Assembly (NCBI GenBank): GCA_963822215.1
Contig: CAWGGX010000001.1
Location: 1 to 64,000, forward strand
Direction of reading: 5' to 3'
DNA: 64,000 nucleotides
Origin: Roseiarcus sp963822215
GTDB lineage: Bacteria; Pseudomonadota; Alphaproteobacteria; Rhizobiales; Beijerinckiaceae
The position numbers and the translations under genes were made by a program. The notes under the pieces are model-generated. The model was not told the DNA's origin. It worked only from the letters and a program-made list of their open reading frames with translations, and made no database searches. Of the stretch, positions 52,041-61,309 are shown in pieces; the stretch's first letter is position 1; every line of letters starts with the position of its first letter.

Positions 52041-53435
52041 TTCTAAGAGTGGTTCATTTTTGGGATTCACAAATCGGGGGAAACATGATTCACGCTGGGG
52101 ATGGAGATTTTGGCGGGGCTACTTTCTGGCCTGAGGGCGGTTTGCGCTGCGTTCCCGGACCCTCGCAAGGGGCGGAGCGGCAATATCGCCATGGCGGATT
52201 TCGGTTTGTCGGCGTTCGCCCTGTTCTTCATGCAGAGCGCGTCGTTTCTGTCCTTCCAGCGGGCGCTGGAGAGGGGCCAGGGACGGTCCAACTGCCAGAC
52301 CTTGTTCGGAATTGAGAAAATCCCTTCCGACAATTACATCAGGGACATGCTCGACGGCGCGGACCCTGCTCTGCTCGCGCCCTGCTTCGAGAACATGGAG
52401 CGGCTGCTGTTCGAACCCGCAATGCGCGAGGCCTTCGGGCGTCTGGGCGGGCGGACGCTCGTGGCGCTAGACGGGACCGAGTATTTCTGCAGCCAGAAGA
52501 TCACTTGCCCGCATTGCCAGACGCGCAAACGCAGCAACGGCAAGATCGAGAGCTATCATTCCATGCTGGCCGCGACCGTGGTCGCGCCGGGACATTCCAA
52601 GGTCGTCCCCCTGAGCCCCGAGTTCATCGTCAAGCAGGACGGCGCTGAGAAGCAGGACTGCGAGCGCAACGCCGTCAAACGCTGGCATGAGAAGCACGGC
52701 GCGCGCCTGAAACCGTTGCGCCCGGTGTATCTCGCCGACGATCTGTTCGCCTGCCAGAGCGTGGTCGAGAGGCTCGTCGCAAGCGGCGACGATTTCCTCT
52801 TCACCTGCAAGGAGACCTCGCACAAGGCGCTCTACGACTTCATCGACGGCTGCGAGTTCGAGCGCCACGAGGTCAAGGTCCGCAAGGGCAAGACGCACGA
52901 AACGCACCGCTATCGCTTCATCGAAAAGGTCCCGTTGCGCGACGGCGAGGACGCCGTGCTGATCAACTGGATCGGCTTCAAGATTTTGGACGCCAAGGGC
53001 GTCGTGAAATACAGGACGGCCTTCGTCACTTCGTTGCCGGTCACAAAAGCCAACGTCGCCGAGATTGTCGTCTGCGGCCGCGCGAGGTGGAAGATCGAGA
53101 ACGAAAGCTTCAACGTCCTGAAAAACCACGGCTACGAACTCGAACACAATTTCGGCCATGGCGAGACCTATCTGGCCATGACGCTCGCCGCCCTCAACAT
53201 GCTCGCCTTCGCCTGGCATACGGTTCTCGACCTTCTCGAGCCGCCGTGGCGCAAAGCCAGAGAAGCGGCGGAAAAGCGAACCAGCTTCTTCGCCTATATC
53301 GCAACCTTGACGAGCTTCGTCGTCTTCCCCGCCTGGTCCGACCTCCTCGAAGCCCTCGCTACCTTCACCATCCCGCCCGATCTCCTCTCTGTCCAAAAAA
53401 ACGAATGAGAAACAAGCCACGGGGGACTTTTAGAA
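52041..53435. mobile_element. Insertion sequence with DDE transposase, ends tentative
   Basis: The proposed ends are a 10-bp near-inverted repeat: TTCTAAGAGT (52041-52050) and ACTTTTAGAA (53426-53435), matching at 9 of 10. No target duplication was found. The ends are therefore uncertain; the transposase itself is clear. Confidence 0.45.
52101..53408 (+). CDS. DDE transposase (IS4-superfamily, family uncertain)
   Basis: 435 residues. The catalytic core shows Asp in LVALDGTEYFCSQ, Asp in PVYLADDLFACQS and the Glu motif RARWKIENESFNVLKNHGYELEHNFGHG. A zinc-finger-like CPHCQTRKR follows the first Asp. The DPRKGRSGNIAMADFGLSAFALFFMQSASF N-terminus is shared with transposases of unclassified IS groups. 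Frame intact. Confidence 0.88.
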   Translation: MEILAGLLSGLRAVCAAFPDPRKGRSGNIAMADFGLSAFALFFMQSASFLSFQRALERGQGRSNCQTLFGIEKIPSDNYIRDMLDGADPALLAPCFENMERLLFEPAMREAFGRLGGRTLVALDGTEYFCSQKITCPHCQTRKRSNGKIESYHSMLAATVVAPGHSKVVPLSPEFIVKQDGAEKQDCERNAVKRWHEKHGARLKPLRPVYLADDLFACQSVVERLVASGDDFLFTCKETSHKALYDFIDGCEFERHEVKVRKGKTHETHRYRFIEKVPLRDGEDAVLINWIGFKILDAKGVVKYRTAFVTSLPVTKANVAEIVVCGRARWKIENESFNVLKNHGYELEHNFGHGETYLAMTLAALNMLAFAWHTVLDLLEPPWRKAREAAEKRTSFFAYIATLTSFVVFPAWSDLLEALATFTIPPDLLSVQKNE

Positions 53436-53656
53436 TCGCTCGACCCGCGCGCAATGCGTCGACCGCTCCCGCTACGCACTATAATCTGCGCGAAAAATCG
53501 AACGTGCGGCCTGACGGTCCGTCGCGGCCGCATGTCCGCGGCGCATTGCGCAGGCCGGAGGAAGCCGTCATACAATGGCGACGCTAACGGGCGAGACCTG
53601 CCCGGATCAGCGCGGCCTCCACTGAAGCCGGGCGCCGCGCGGCGAGGGAGACGGAC

Positions 53657-53980
53657 ATGTCCGACGCATTCCAGGACCGCGAGAACACCTTCGAGAAGCA
53701 GTTCGCCAAAGACGAAGCTCTGCGGTTTCGCGCCACCGCGCGCCGCAACAAGGCGCTGGCGCTGTGGGTCGCCGACATGAAGGGCGTCAGCGGCGACGCG
53801 GCCGAGAAATTCGCCGAGCACTTCATCGGGGCTCAGACCGGCAAGAGCGACGACGAGGTCGCCGCCGCCCTCAAGGCCGAGGTCGCCGGCGCCGATGTCG
53901 ACTTCTCGGACCACCGGCTGCACAAGAAAATGGGGGAAGAGATGGCCTTGGCGCTGGCCTCGGTGAAGGCCGGGAAGTAG
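53657..53980 (+). CDS. F1-ATPase zeta-type inhibitor (DUF1476)
   Basis: 107 residues of the DUF1476 family, the alphaproteobacterial zeta subunit that inhibits ATP hydrolysis by F1F0-ATP synthase through its N-terminal helix. MSDAFQDRENTFEKQFAKDEALRFRATARRNKALALWVADMKGVSG is very typical. GGGAGA precedes the ATG. Stands alone. Confidence 0.93.
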   Translation: MSDAFQDRENTFEKQFAKDEALRFRATARRNKALALWVADMKGVSGDAAEKFAEHFIGAQTGKSDDEVAAALKAEVAGADVDFSDHRLHKKMGEEMALALASVKAGK

Positions 53981-54013
53981 CGCAACTTGATTTTGGCGGG
54001 AGGCGCCAATCGT

Positions 54014-54155
54014 CACTTCTCCCCGCTCGCGGGGAGAAGGTGGCCGAACACCGGATGAGGGGCGGCGCCAACTTCTGAGACTGGCGTGTTCCCCAAGCTC
54101 GACCCTCAGCGCAGCCCCTCACCCTTGCCCTCTCCCCGCTGGCGGGAAGAGGGGA
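54014..54155. repeat. REP-like composite repeat, copy 4 (contains the 3' end of rppH)
   Basis: First stem CTTCTCCCCGCTCGCGGGGAGAAG, GGTGGCCGAACACCGGATGAGGGGCGGCG, a unique spacer, then GCCCCTCACCC and a second stem CTCTCCCCGCTGGCGGGAAGAG. The right half lies within the last codons of rppH. Confidence 0.85.
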
Positions 54156-54648
54156 CCGCCAGCGGCGCGAAGGCCGCAACGACGGCCTCGTAGACCTGAC
54201 GTTTGAAGAGAACCACCACGTCCGGCAGCCGGTCGAACCGTTCCCACCGCCAGTCGTCGAACTCCGCCCCATGTGCGCCGCCGGCCGGATGGCGGACGTC
54301 GATCTCCGAATCCAGGCCGAGGAAGCGGAACAGGAACCACTTCTGCGTCTGGCCGCGATAGCGGCCGGCCCAGCGGCCGCGCGCCTCCTCGGGCAGGTCG
54401 TAGCTCTGCCACTCCGGCAATTCGGCGATCAGTTCGACCGAGCGGATGTTGGTTTCCTCCCACAATTCGCGCCTTGCCGCATCGAGCGGCGCCTCGCCCT
54501 CGTCGATACCGCCCTGCGGCATCTGCCAGGACCGCTCGTCGAGACGCTCGCCGCCGCGCTTGCGCTTGCGATGGCCAATGAAAACGTCGCCGGCGCGGTT
54601 GACCAGCGCGACCCCGACGCAGGGGCGATAGGGAAGATCGTCACTCAT
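54106..54648 (-). CDS. rppH: RppH, RNA pyrophosphohydrolase (Nudix)
   Basis: 180 residues. It removes pyrophosphate from 5' ends of RNA to start decay. The Nudix box is GGIDEGEAPLDAARRELWEET (G-x5-E-x7-RELxEE). PYRPCVGVALVNRAGDVFIGHRK and QTQKWFLFRFLG are typical of RppH. The last 14 residues (SSRQRGEGKGEGLR) are encoded by REP repeat sequence, so the natural stop was displaced by repeat insertion. Start ATG at 54648. Confidence 0.94.
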   Translation of the reverse strand: MSDDLPYRPCVGVALVNRAGDVFIGHRKRKRGGERLDERSWQMPQGGIDEGEAPLDAARRELWEETNIRSVELIAELPEWQSYDLPEEARGRWAGRYRGQTQKWFLFRFLGLDSEIDVRHPAGGAHGAEFDDWRWERFDRLPDVVVLFKRQVYEAVVAAFAPLAVPSSRQRGEGKGEGLR

Positions 54649-54723
54649 GATGTTCGCTTCGACTGGGAGCGCCGACGCGAACTTTACCTGAGTTGGCGCT
54701 CCGGCGCGACCCGCCGGCCCATC

Positions 54724-55125
54724 TCACCGCTCCGACGCAGAAGGGTCCTGCGCGCGCAATGCGGCCAGCGCCTGCTGCACGTCGATGATGAGAGGCTCCG
54801 GCGCGCCGGAACGCACGCGCACGGTTCCGACGACGCTCGGTGCGGCGGCCTTTTCGGCCGGGTGCGCAGCCGGCGGCGGCTTCGCCGGCGCTTCGACGAG
54901 ACGCAGCGGCGGCGGATCAGCCCATGCGGCCGCTCGCGCCGAGAAACGCGCGCCGATACTGCCGCCGTTTTGAGACCTAGCGCTGAGCAGGAGGTACTCC
55001 TCACCAAGGCCGACCGTGAGAGCAACCAGCACGACGACCGCAAGGAACGTCCCCGCTCCGGCGCTTGCCGCCTGCGCGGGGCGGTTCGAGCCCATCCCCA
55101 GCGGTTCGTTGAGTTCGTCGCGCAA
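54724..55125 (-). CDS. Membrane-anchored protein, possibly a truncated divergent polysaccharide deacetylase
   Basis: 133 residues. MRDELNEPLG...: the short N-terminus, one membrane helix (GAGTFLAVVVLVALTVGLG) and a Pro/Ala-rich linker resemble the start of the divergent polysaccharide deacetylase that commonly precedes rppH in Rhizobiales. The catalytic domain of about 250 residues that should follow is missing; the frame ends with VRVRSGAPEPLIIDVQQALAALR. It could be a remnant or an independent small protein. TTG start, weak ribosome site. Confidence 0.5.
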   Translation of the reverse strand: MRDELNEPLGMGSNRPAQAASAGAGTFLAVVVLVALTVGLGEEYLLLSARSQNGGSIGARFSARAAAWADPPPLRLVEAPAKPPPAAHPAEKAAAPSVVGTVRVRSGAPEPLIIDVQQALAALRAQDPSASER

Positions 55126-55313
55126 ATACCGCCTGCCTCTTTCCGGCTCGATCCGCGTCTTTCTGGCGCGTTAAGCTTGCGCGACGCAGGCGTCCCGCCG
55201 CAGGGCAGCGCGGGGCGACGCTCGTCCTTCCCGCCGCCCGGCCTGCCGATATTCCGTTTGGACTTTTGCAGCTGCCCGTTCCCCTTCGCGGGCAGGCGCG
55301 CTAGGACGCCGGG

Positions 55314-56324
55314 ATGAACCTCAATCTCATTACCGATGTCGAAGGGGTGCGGGTCGGATCGGCGCACGACGCAAGGCTCGCCTCCGGCGCGACGATTGCG
55401 CTCTTCGACAAACCGGTCGTCGCGTCGATTGCGTTGAACGGCGGCTCGCCGGCTCTCCGCGACACGGAACTGCTGGGGCCCGAGATGATGGTGGAGCGGG
55501 TCGACGCCTTTGTCCTTTCCGGCGGCTCGGCCTTCGGGCTGGATGCGGCGGGCGGGGCGATGGCGTTCCTCGCGTCCATCGGCCGCGGCTTCAGGACGCG
55601 CGGTTCGCGCGGCGCGCTGGTGCCGATCGTGCCATCGGCCAGCCTGTTCGATCTGTCGAATGGCGGCGACAAGGCTTGGGGACGGCGACCGCCGTACTGG
55701 GAGTTCGGTTTTGCAGCCGCCTCCGAGGCGCTTGCCGGCCCAGACAACTTCCAGCTCGGCACGACCGGCGCAGGCTTCGGCGCTTCGACTTACGATTTGA
55801 AGAGCGGGCTCGGCTCGGCGAGCGCCACGACCTCGCGTGGCTTCAAGGTCGGCGCGCTCGTCGTATCGAATTCCGTGGGCCGGGCCACAAGAGGGCTTAC
55901 GCAGCATTTTTGGGCGGCGCCTTACGAGCGGGCGGGCGAGTTCGGCGGGCGAGGATTCGGACCCGACCAGATCGACAACTCGCTCGCCATGCGCATCAAG
56001 GGCGATGAGCCGACCAGCACCGATCTCGCGGTCGTCGTGACCGACGCGCCCCTGACAAAGGCGCAGGTCAAGCGCGTGGCCATTATGGCGCAGGACGGTT
56101 TTGCCCTGGCGCTGAGGCCCGCGCACGCGCCGGGCGACAACGACGCGGTCTTCGCAGCAACGACGGGGCGCGCGAGCGTCGCGCCCGACCTGCGCGATTT
56201 GACCGAAATCGGCATGCTCAGCGCGGAATGCGTCGCCCGCTCCGTCGCCCGCGGCATCTACGAAGCGGCGGCTTTGGCAGTGGACGGCGCGCAGCCGAGC
56301 TGGCGCCAGCTCTATGGACAATGA
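55314..56324 (+). CDS. P1-family (DmpA-like) peptidase
   Basis: 336 residues. Self-processing Ntn-like aminopeptidase family S58. N-terminal NLITDVEGVRVGSAHD, LSGGSAFGLDAAGGAMAFL, TGAGFGASTYDLKSGLGSAS, and the predicted cleavage and nucleophile region ALVVSNSVGRATRG. Members are D-aminopeptidases or beta-peptidyl aminopeptidases; substrate unknown. AGGA before the ATG. Confidence 0.9.
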   Translation: MNLNLITDVEGVRVGSAHDARLASGATIALFDKPVVASIALNGGSPALRDTELLGPEMMVERVDAFVLSGGSAFGLDAAGGAMAFLASIGRGFRTRGSRGALVPIVPSASLFDLSNGGDKAWGRRPPYWEFGFAAASEALAGPDNFQLGTTGAGFGASTYDLKSGLGSASATTSRGFKVGALVVSNSVGRATRGLTQHFWAAPYERAGEFGGRGFGPDQIDNSLAMRIKGDEPTSTDLAVVVTDAPLTKAQVKRVAIMAQDGFALALRPAHAPGDNDAVFAATTGRASVAPDLRDLTEIGMLSAECVARSVARGIYEAAALAVDGAQPSWRQLYGQ

Positions 56325-56342
56325 GCCGCGCCGGGGGCCAGG

Positions 56343-57770
56343 CTACTGACCGACGACCGTCGCGATGCGCAGGTTGTTGGTGCCACCCGGCGTGCCGAAC
56401 GGCACGCCGGCGACCACGATGATGCGCTCGCCCGCGCCGGCGAAACCCTCGATATAGGCGTAGCGGCAAGCGCGCTCGGCCATGTCGCGCTCGTCGCGGG
56501 CGTCGTCGGTGACGATCGGGTGGACGCCCCAGACGACCGCGAGCCGCCGCGCCACCTCTTCGTGGGGGGTCAGCGCAAGGATCGATGACCGCGGCCGCTC
56601 GCGCGCGATACGCAGCCCGGTCGAGCCTGAGTTCGTCCAGGCGCAGATGACCTTCAGGCCCAGTGTTTCGGCGACGTCGCGCGTCGCCGAGGCGATGGCG
56701 TCGGCGCCGGTCGGCTCGGGCGTCGCGCGCTGCGCCTCGATGATCGTTGGATAGATGCCTTCGAACTCGACAGCTTCGGCGATCTTGTTCATCGTCGCCA
56801 CGGCCTCGCGCGGGTATTGACCGGAGGCGCTCTCAGCCGAAAGCATGACCGCATCGGCGCCCTCGAACACCGCGGTCGCGACGTCCGACACTTCGGCGCG
56901 GGTCGGCACCGGCGAGGTGATCATCAATTCGAGCATCTGGGTCGCTACGACCACCGGCTTGCCGAGCTTCCGGGCGAAGCGGGTCAGCGTCTTCTGGATG
57001 CCGGGCACGCGCTCGAGCGGCATCTCGACGCCGAGATCGCCGCGCGCCACCATGAACGCGTCGGCGACAGCCATGATTTCGTCGAGCCGCGCCACCGCCT
57101 GCGGCTTCTCGATCTTGGCCATGACCAGCGCGCGGCCGTCGGCGATCGCCTTGACCTCGACCACGTCCTCGGGCCGCTGGACGAAGGACAGCGCGATCCA
57201 GTCGATGTCCTCCTCGAGCGCGGCCTTGAGATCGGCGCGGTCCTTCTCGGTCATCGCCGAGGTCGGGATGGTGGTGTCGGGCAAGCTGACGCCCTTCCGG
57301 TTGGAGACCCGGCCAGCGACCTCGACGACGGTTACGGCGCGGGAGGGCTCCGCCTCCACCACCCGCAGCAGCACCTTTCCATCGTCGATCAGGACGCGAT
57401 GGCCTTGCGCGAGCGAGCTGAGGATCTCCGGATGGGGCAACTGGACACGTTCCGCGTCGCCGGGCGTCGGATCGGCGTCGAGCGTGAACGCGTCCCCCTT
57501 GTGCAGGTCGGCGACGCCCTCGGCGAACATCCCGAGCCGCAGCTTCGGTCCCTGAAGGTCGACCAGTATCCCGATCGGCCGTCCGGTCTCCTCCTCGAGC
57601 GAACGGATCATCGCCACCCGCTCGCGCATGCCGTCGTGCGAGGCGTGGCTCATGTTGATGCGGAAGACGTCGGCCCCCGCCTCGAAGAGGGAAAGGACGG
57701 TCTCGCGGTCGGCCGAAGCGGGGCCGAGGGTCGCGATGATCTTCACGCGACGGCTGCGACGGAATTTCAT
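56343..57770 (-). CDS. pyk: Pyruvate kinase
   Basis: 475 residues. Converts PEP and ADP to pyruvate and ATP. N-terminal KIIATLGPAS and FRINMSHASHDGM; the catalytic Lys/Glu motif ALVMAKIEKPQAVARLDEIM; VARGDLGVEMPLERVPGIQK; DAVMLSAESASGQYP; a C-terminal regulatory domain. GAGGAGG precedes the ATG at 57770. Converges with the P1 peptidase gene. Confidence 0.97.
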   Translation of the reverse strand: MKFRRSRRVKIIATLGPASADRETVLSLFEAGADVFRINMSHASHDGMRERVAMIRSLEEETGRPIGILVDLQGPKLRLGMFAEGVADLHKGDAFTLDADPTPGDAERVQLPHPEILSSLAQGHRVLIDDGKVLLRVVEAEPSRAVTVVEVAGRVSNRKGVSLPDTTIPTSAMTEKDRADLKAALEEDIDWIALSFVQRPEDVVEVKAIADGRALVMAKIEKPQAVARLDEIMAVADAFMVARGDLGVEMPLERVPGIQKTLTRFARKLGKPVVVATQMLELMITSPVPTRAEVSDVATAVFEGADAVMLSAESASGQYPREAVATMNKIAEAVEFEGIYPTIIEAQRATPEPTGADAIASATRDVAETLGLKVICAWTNSGSTGLRIARERPRSSILALTPHEEVARRLAVVWGVHPIVTDDARDERDMAERACRYAYIEGFAGAGERIIVVAGVPFGTPGGTNNLRIATVVGQ

Positions 57771-57840
57771 GGGGTCCTCCTCGGACTCGACGTTTCGATG
57801 GTCGCAGACCGCACGAGACCGGCTCACGACAGTGTCAGAC

Positions 57841-58272
57841 TTACGGGGTCGACGGGTTGGCCTGATCGGTTAGCTGGACGGTCCAGCTCTTGGCGTCCTT
57901 GCCGGTGTCGACCTCGAAAAAACCGGTTCGGTCGTAGCCACGCACGAAGCAGTCCTGGCGGCCCTCGATCTTGAACTCGCGGTCCGAGGTGCACATGAAC
58001 GCCTTGCCCTTCCACTCGCCACCGCGCTCGTCCATCGCATAGACATAGTAGTACTGCGCGGCCAGCGTGCCACGCAGCAGCGTCACGCAGTCGAGCGACT
58101 TGAGGTTCCACCAGCCTTCGCTGACCCATTCCTGCCCATCGGTGTAGGCGAGCGCGACGCTGACCCGGCTGCCGGTGTTGTTGCACATGCGCAAGTCGGC
58201 AGCCGCGGGGGTCGCGGACAGAAGCGCGACGGCCAGCGCCGAACAAGACAGGACTCTGCTGAGGTGCGCCAA
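57841..58272 (-). CDS. Secreted DUF1036 protein
   Basis: 143 residues. Sec signal peptide (HLSRVLSCSALAVALLSATPAAA), then a DUF1036 domain with LRMCNNTGSRVSVALAYTDGQEWVSEGWWNL, CVTLLRG and CTSDREFKIEGRQDCFVRGYDRTGFFEVDTG; four Cys could form two disulfides. The family is common in the envelope of Rhizobiales, function unknown. TTG start. It lies 70 nt upstream of pyk. Confidence 0.88.
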   Translation of the reverse strand: MAHLSRVLSCSALAVALLSATPAAADLRMCNNTGSRVSVALAYTDGQEWVSEGWWNLKSLDCVTLLRGTLAAQYYYVYAMDERGGEWKGKAFMCTSDREFKIEGRQDCFVRGYDRTGFFEVDTGKDAKSWTVQLTDQANPSTP

Positions 58273-58332
58273 TTGCGTCTCGCGTTTTCCGCGGCCTTAT
58301 TCGTCGCGGGGCGCCTGCTGTCAACACTGCGC

Positions 58333-59433
58333 TCACGCGGGCCGATGGAAGCGCCAGTCGGGACGCACCGACCGGATGAGCACGACTTCGGCGAGGGCCT
58401 GCCGGGTGAGCAGGCCGACGATCGCGCCATCCGCGTCCGTGACGAAGAGCGCGGCGGCCTTCAAGTCCTGAAGGCGTTCGAACACGCTCTCGATCGGCGC
58501 TTCGGCACGAACGCTGTCCACGCCGACCCGCATCACGACGCTTGCCGGCTCGTCCCGGCCATGCTTGTTGCCCACAGCCGCCAGGATGTCTTCGCGGGTC
58601 AAGAGCCCGACCGGCTTCCGGAAAGCGTCCACCACAGGAAACTCGTTCTGCGCCGCGGCGAGCAGCGCGTCGACGGCCTGATCCAGCGTCGCGTCGATGG
58701 AAATCGGCGTGAAACGCGTTTCCATCGCCTCCCCGACCGTCAGCCCCTTGAGCGCCTGTTGCGCGGCGCTCATCTGCGCCTCGCCCGCCGCGGCAATGTA
58801 GACAAAGACGGCAATGAAGATCAGCAGGGGATTGCCGAACAGCCCGAGGAAGCCGAGGCCGATGGCGAAGGCCTGACCAACTTTGGCGGCGACCTCGGTG
58901 GCGAGCGGCCGGCCGATGCGCATCGCGAGCAGGGCGTGCAGCACGCGTCCGCCGTCCATCGGAAAGGCCGCGATCAGGTTGAAGACGGCGAGAAACAGGT
59001 TCGCCGCCGCGAGACGGCCGATCAGCGACAGATGCGGGTTCTCGATCTGCTCGAACTCTTCGGGCCTCAGCGAGCCCAACGCGGCAAGCAGCGCGGCGCC
59101 GATGACGAGATTGACGGCTGGCCCGGCGAGGGCGACGACCAGCTCCTGGCGCGGATCGCTTGGCAGGCGCGGCATGCTCGCCACCCCGCTGACCGGCAGC
59201 AGCGTCACCTCGGGCGACCGGACGCCGTAGCGCCGCGCTGCGAGAATATGGCCGAACTCGTGCAGGATCACACAGAGAAACAGAAGGACGATGAAGACCG
59301 TGCTGTCGGGCGCCGCCTCAACGCCCTCGCGCGCCCAGGCGCTAAAGGCGATCCAGGCGAGAAACAGGACAAAGGTGATATGGATCTTGACGGCGGTTCC
59401 GCCAAAGCGACCGACGGTGATCGACCACGGCAT
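58333..59433 (-). CDS. Site-2 protease family (M50) with CBS domains
   Basis: 366 residues. Membrane metalloprotease: Zn-binding HEFGH in VILHEFGHILAARR near residue 58 and the second metal motif NLIAAFPMDGGRVLHAL. About six hydrophobic helices, then two CBS domains (VGEAMETRFTPISIDATLDQAVDALL..., VMRVGVDSVRAEAPIESVFERL) that may sense nucleotides. This S2P subgroup resembles SpoIVFB-like enzymes of bacteria. Substrate unknown. ATG at 59433. Confidence 0.92.
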   Translation of the reverse strand: MPWSITVGRFGGTAVKIHITFVLFLAWIAFSAWAREGVEAAPDSTVFIVLLFLCVILHEFGHILAARRYGVRSPEVTLLPVSGVASMPRLPSDPRQELVVALAGPAVNLVIGAALLAALGSLRPEEFEQIENPHLSLIGRLAAANLFLAVFNLIAAFPMDGGRVLHALLAMRIGRPLATEVAAKVGQAFAIGLGFLGLFGNPLLIFIAVFVYIAAAGEAQMSAAQQALKGLTVGEAMETRFTPISIDATLDQAVDALLAAAQNEFPVVDAFRKPVGLLTREDILAAVGNKHGRDEPASVVMRVGVDSVRAEAPIESVFERLQDLKAAALFVTDADGAIVGLLTRQALAEVVLIRSVRPDWRFHRPA

Positions 59434-59561
59434 GGCTCCGCCTCCCAGGCGCCCCGCGCCATTCTACGCCTTGGGCGCCGTTCGGAGTTCGCCGCCGCGG
59501 GAAAAAATCCGAGCGTCCGGTCGCGCTCGACGGACCCAGCCGAATCGACGATGATCGGGAC

Positions 59562-60734
59562 ATGGCCCGCTCCGTCCTGTCCTGTCTCGTCGCGCTGGCG
59601 GCCGCCGCGGTCTCGGCGCCTGCGCGCGCCGACTTCGGCGCCTGCGTGTCCGCTCTTCGAGCCGAAGCGGCCCGGGCCGGCGTTTCGCGCGCGACCCTCG
59701 ATCAGGCGTTCGACGGGCTGCAGCCGGACATGAAGGTGCTCGAATTCCAGAAAGCGCAGCCCGAATTCAAGACGCCGATCTGGGACTATATGGACGGCCT
59801 GGTCGACGAGGAGCGCGTCGCCGACGGCAAGGCGGCAATGGCGCGCGAGGCCCGCCCGCTCGCGCATACCGAAGAGGCCTATGGAGTCAGCCGCTACATG
59901 CTGGCGGCGATCTGGGGGGTCGAATCGAACTTCGGCTCGGAAATGGGCGAGCGTCCCCTGGTTCAGTCGCTCTCCACCCTCGCCTGCTACGGGGAGCGCG
60001 CCGGCTACTTCCGCTCGGAGTTGATGGCGGCCCTGAAGATCATCGACCGCGGCGACATTCCAGCCGGCAAGCTCGCCGGCTCCTGGGCGGGCGCCTTCGG
60101 CCAGACCCAGTTCATGCCGTCGAGCTACCTGAGGCTCGCTGCGCCCGGGAGCGACGGCGGGCGCGACATCGTGGATTCCGCCGACGACGCGCTGGCCTCG
60201 ACCGCCCACTACTTCGTCAGATCGGGCTGGCGGGCGGGCGTCCCCTGGGGCTTCGAGGTCAAGCTGCCGCCCGGCTATTCCGGGCCGTCGGGACGCAAGG
60301 CGAAGGAGCCAATGTCGGCCTGGGCCGCCCGGGGGATCGCCCGGATCGACGGTCGGCCGCTCGGCGAGGGCGAGGCCGGCCTTCTCCTGCCCGCCGGCCC
60401 AGAGGGACCGGCGTTCCTGGTGACGCACAACTTCGACGTCGTCTATTCCTACAACGCCGCCGAGTCCTATTCACTGGCGGCCTGCGTGCTCGCGGACAGG
60501 CTCGCCGGCGGGGCGGGCATCGTCACGCCCTGGCCGACCGACGATCCCGGCCTGTCGCGGGCGGAGCGGCGGGAACTGCAGACGCTGCTCGCCCGGCGCG
60601 GCTATGACGTCGGCCAGCCGGACGGGGCGATCGGCAATAAGACTAAAGAGGCCATCGCCGACTTCGAGGGCAAGGCCGGGCTGCCGGTGAACGGCCGCGC
60701 CTCGGTCAAGGTGCTGCGGGCGCTGCGCCAGTAG
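59562..60734 (+). CDS. MltB-type lytic murein transglycosylase
   Basis: 390 residues. Sec signal peptide (MARSVLSCLVALAAAAVSAPARA), SLT_2 domain with the catalytic Glu in AAIWGVESNFGSEMG and the substrate loop GSWAGAFGQTQFMPSSYL, then a C-terminal PG_binding_1 domain (LSRAERRELQTLLARRGYDVGQPDGAIGNKTKEAIADF). Cleaves peptidoglycan to give 1,6-anhydro products. The divergent M50 gene shares its 128-nt upstream region. Confidence 0.94.
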   Translation: MARSVLSCLVALAAAAVSAPARADFGACVSALRAEAARAGVSRATLDQAFDGLQPDMKVLEFQKAQPEFKTPIWDYMDGLVDEERVADGKAAMAREARPLAHTEEAYGVSRYMLAAIWGVESNFGSEMGERPLVQSLSTLACYGERAGYFRSELMAALKIIDRGDIPAGKLAGSWAGAFGQTQFMPSSYLRLAAPGSDGGRDIVDSADDALASTAHYFVRSGWRAGVPWGFEVKLPPGYSGPSGRKAKEPMSAWAARGIARIDGRPLGEGEAGLLLPAGPEGPAFLVTHNFDVVYSYNAAESYSLAACVLADRLAGGAGIVTPWPTDDPGLSRAERRELQTLLARRGYDVGQPDGAIGNKTKEAIADFEGKAGLPVNGRASVKVLRALRQ

Positions 60735-61309
60735 TCGGCCCCGGCATCCGGGTTGCATGCCTCCTGGAAGAATTCCGGCGCCCCGCCGGCAACCGGGAGA
60801 ACGCGCGTCAACGCGCCTTTTCGGCCCGTTAGGGCGGCTTTTCGGGGCGAAAAGCAGCCCCTGGACCGCCCTAGGGGCGGTCTGGAGCGCTCCCGAGGCG
60901 GGCGTTTTTTGCAAGCGGCCGAACGATTTCAGAGCTCTAGGTCCAAAATTGTGATTCGATGCGGGGGCAGGCGCTCCTGTTTGCCGCATTTTAGCCATAT
61001 TCTCCGCGCTTCGAGGGAAGCCGAGCCTCGCCCTGAACGCGGCGAGGTGAAAAGCGCACGCTTTGGGTTGCATCCACCGGTCGCCGCCAAAACGGCGGAG
61101 ACGGGACGGGATCACGGCAGGCGGCGGTGCAGGTCCGATCGGGGCATTGCGAACAGACTACGGCTTGATTCCCCTAATTGCAAGAATTTGCACGCTCAAT
61201 TCCGATTAACAAAAATCCAGGCCTCGACGACCGCCGGCTAGTCCCGCCCCGCCCCAAAACGGAGCTTCTGGCGGCGCGTGGGTCACGGCGCGCCGACTGC
61301 GGGGGACCC
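60735..61309. other. Structured non-coding region after the transglycosylase gene
   Basis: No gene supported. 60801-60910 contains a run of hairpins: GCGCGT-CA-ACGCGC followed by CTTTT (60803-60821), GCTTTTC-N5-GAAAAGC, GACCGCCC-TAG-GGGCGGTC (60864-60882) and finally T6 at 60905-60910. The first is a possible terminator of the transglycosylase gene. The rest of the region is featureless. Confidence 0.5.
60803..60821 (+). terminator. Possible terminator of the transglycosylase gene
   Basis: A perfect 6-bp stem GCGCGT / ACGCGC with a 2-base loop followed by CTTTT, 69 nt after the stop. Weak because the stem and U-tract are short and the loop is tight. Confidence 0.3.

Noticed and set aside
54684..56321. 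545-codon minus-strand frame opposite the P1 peptidase
   Set aside because: Arg-rich composition, no ribosome site or domain. The plus strand encodes an intact peptidase.
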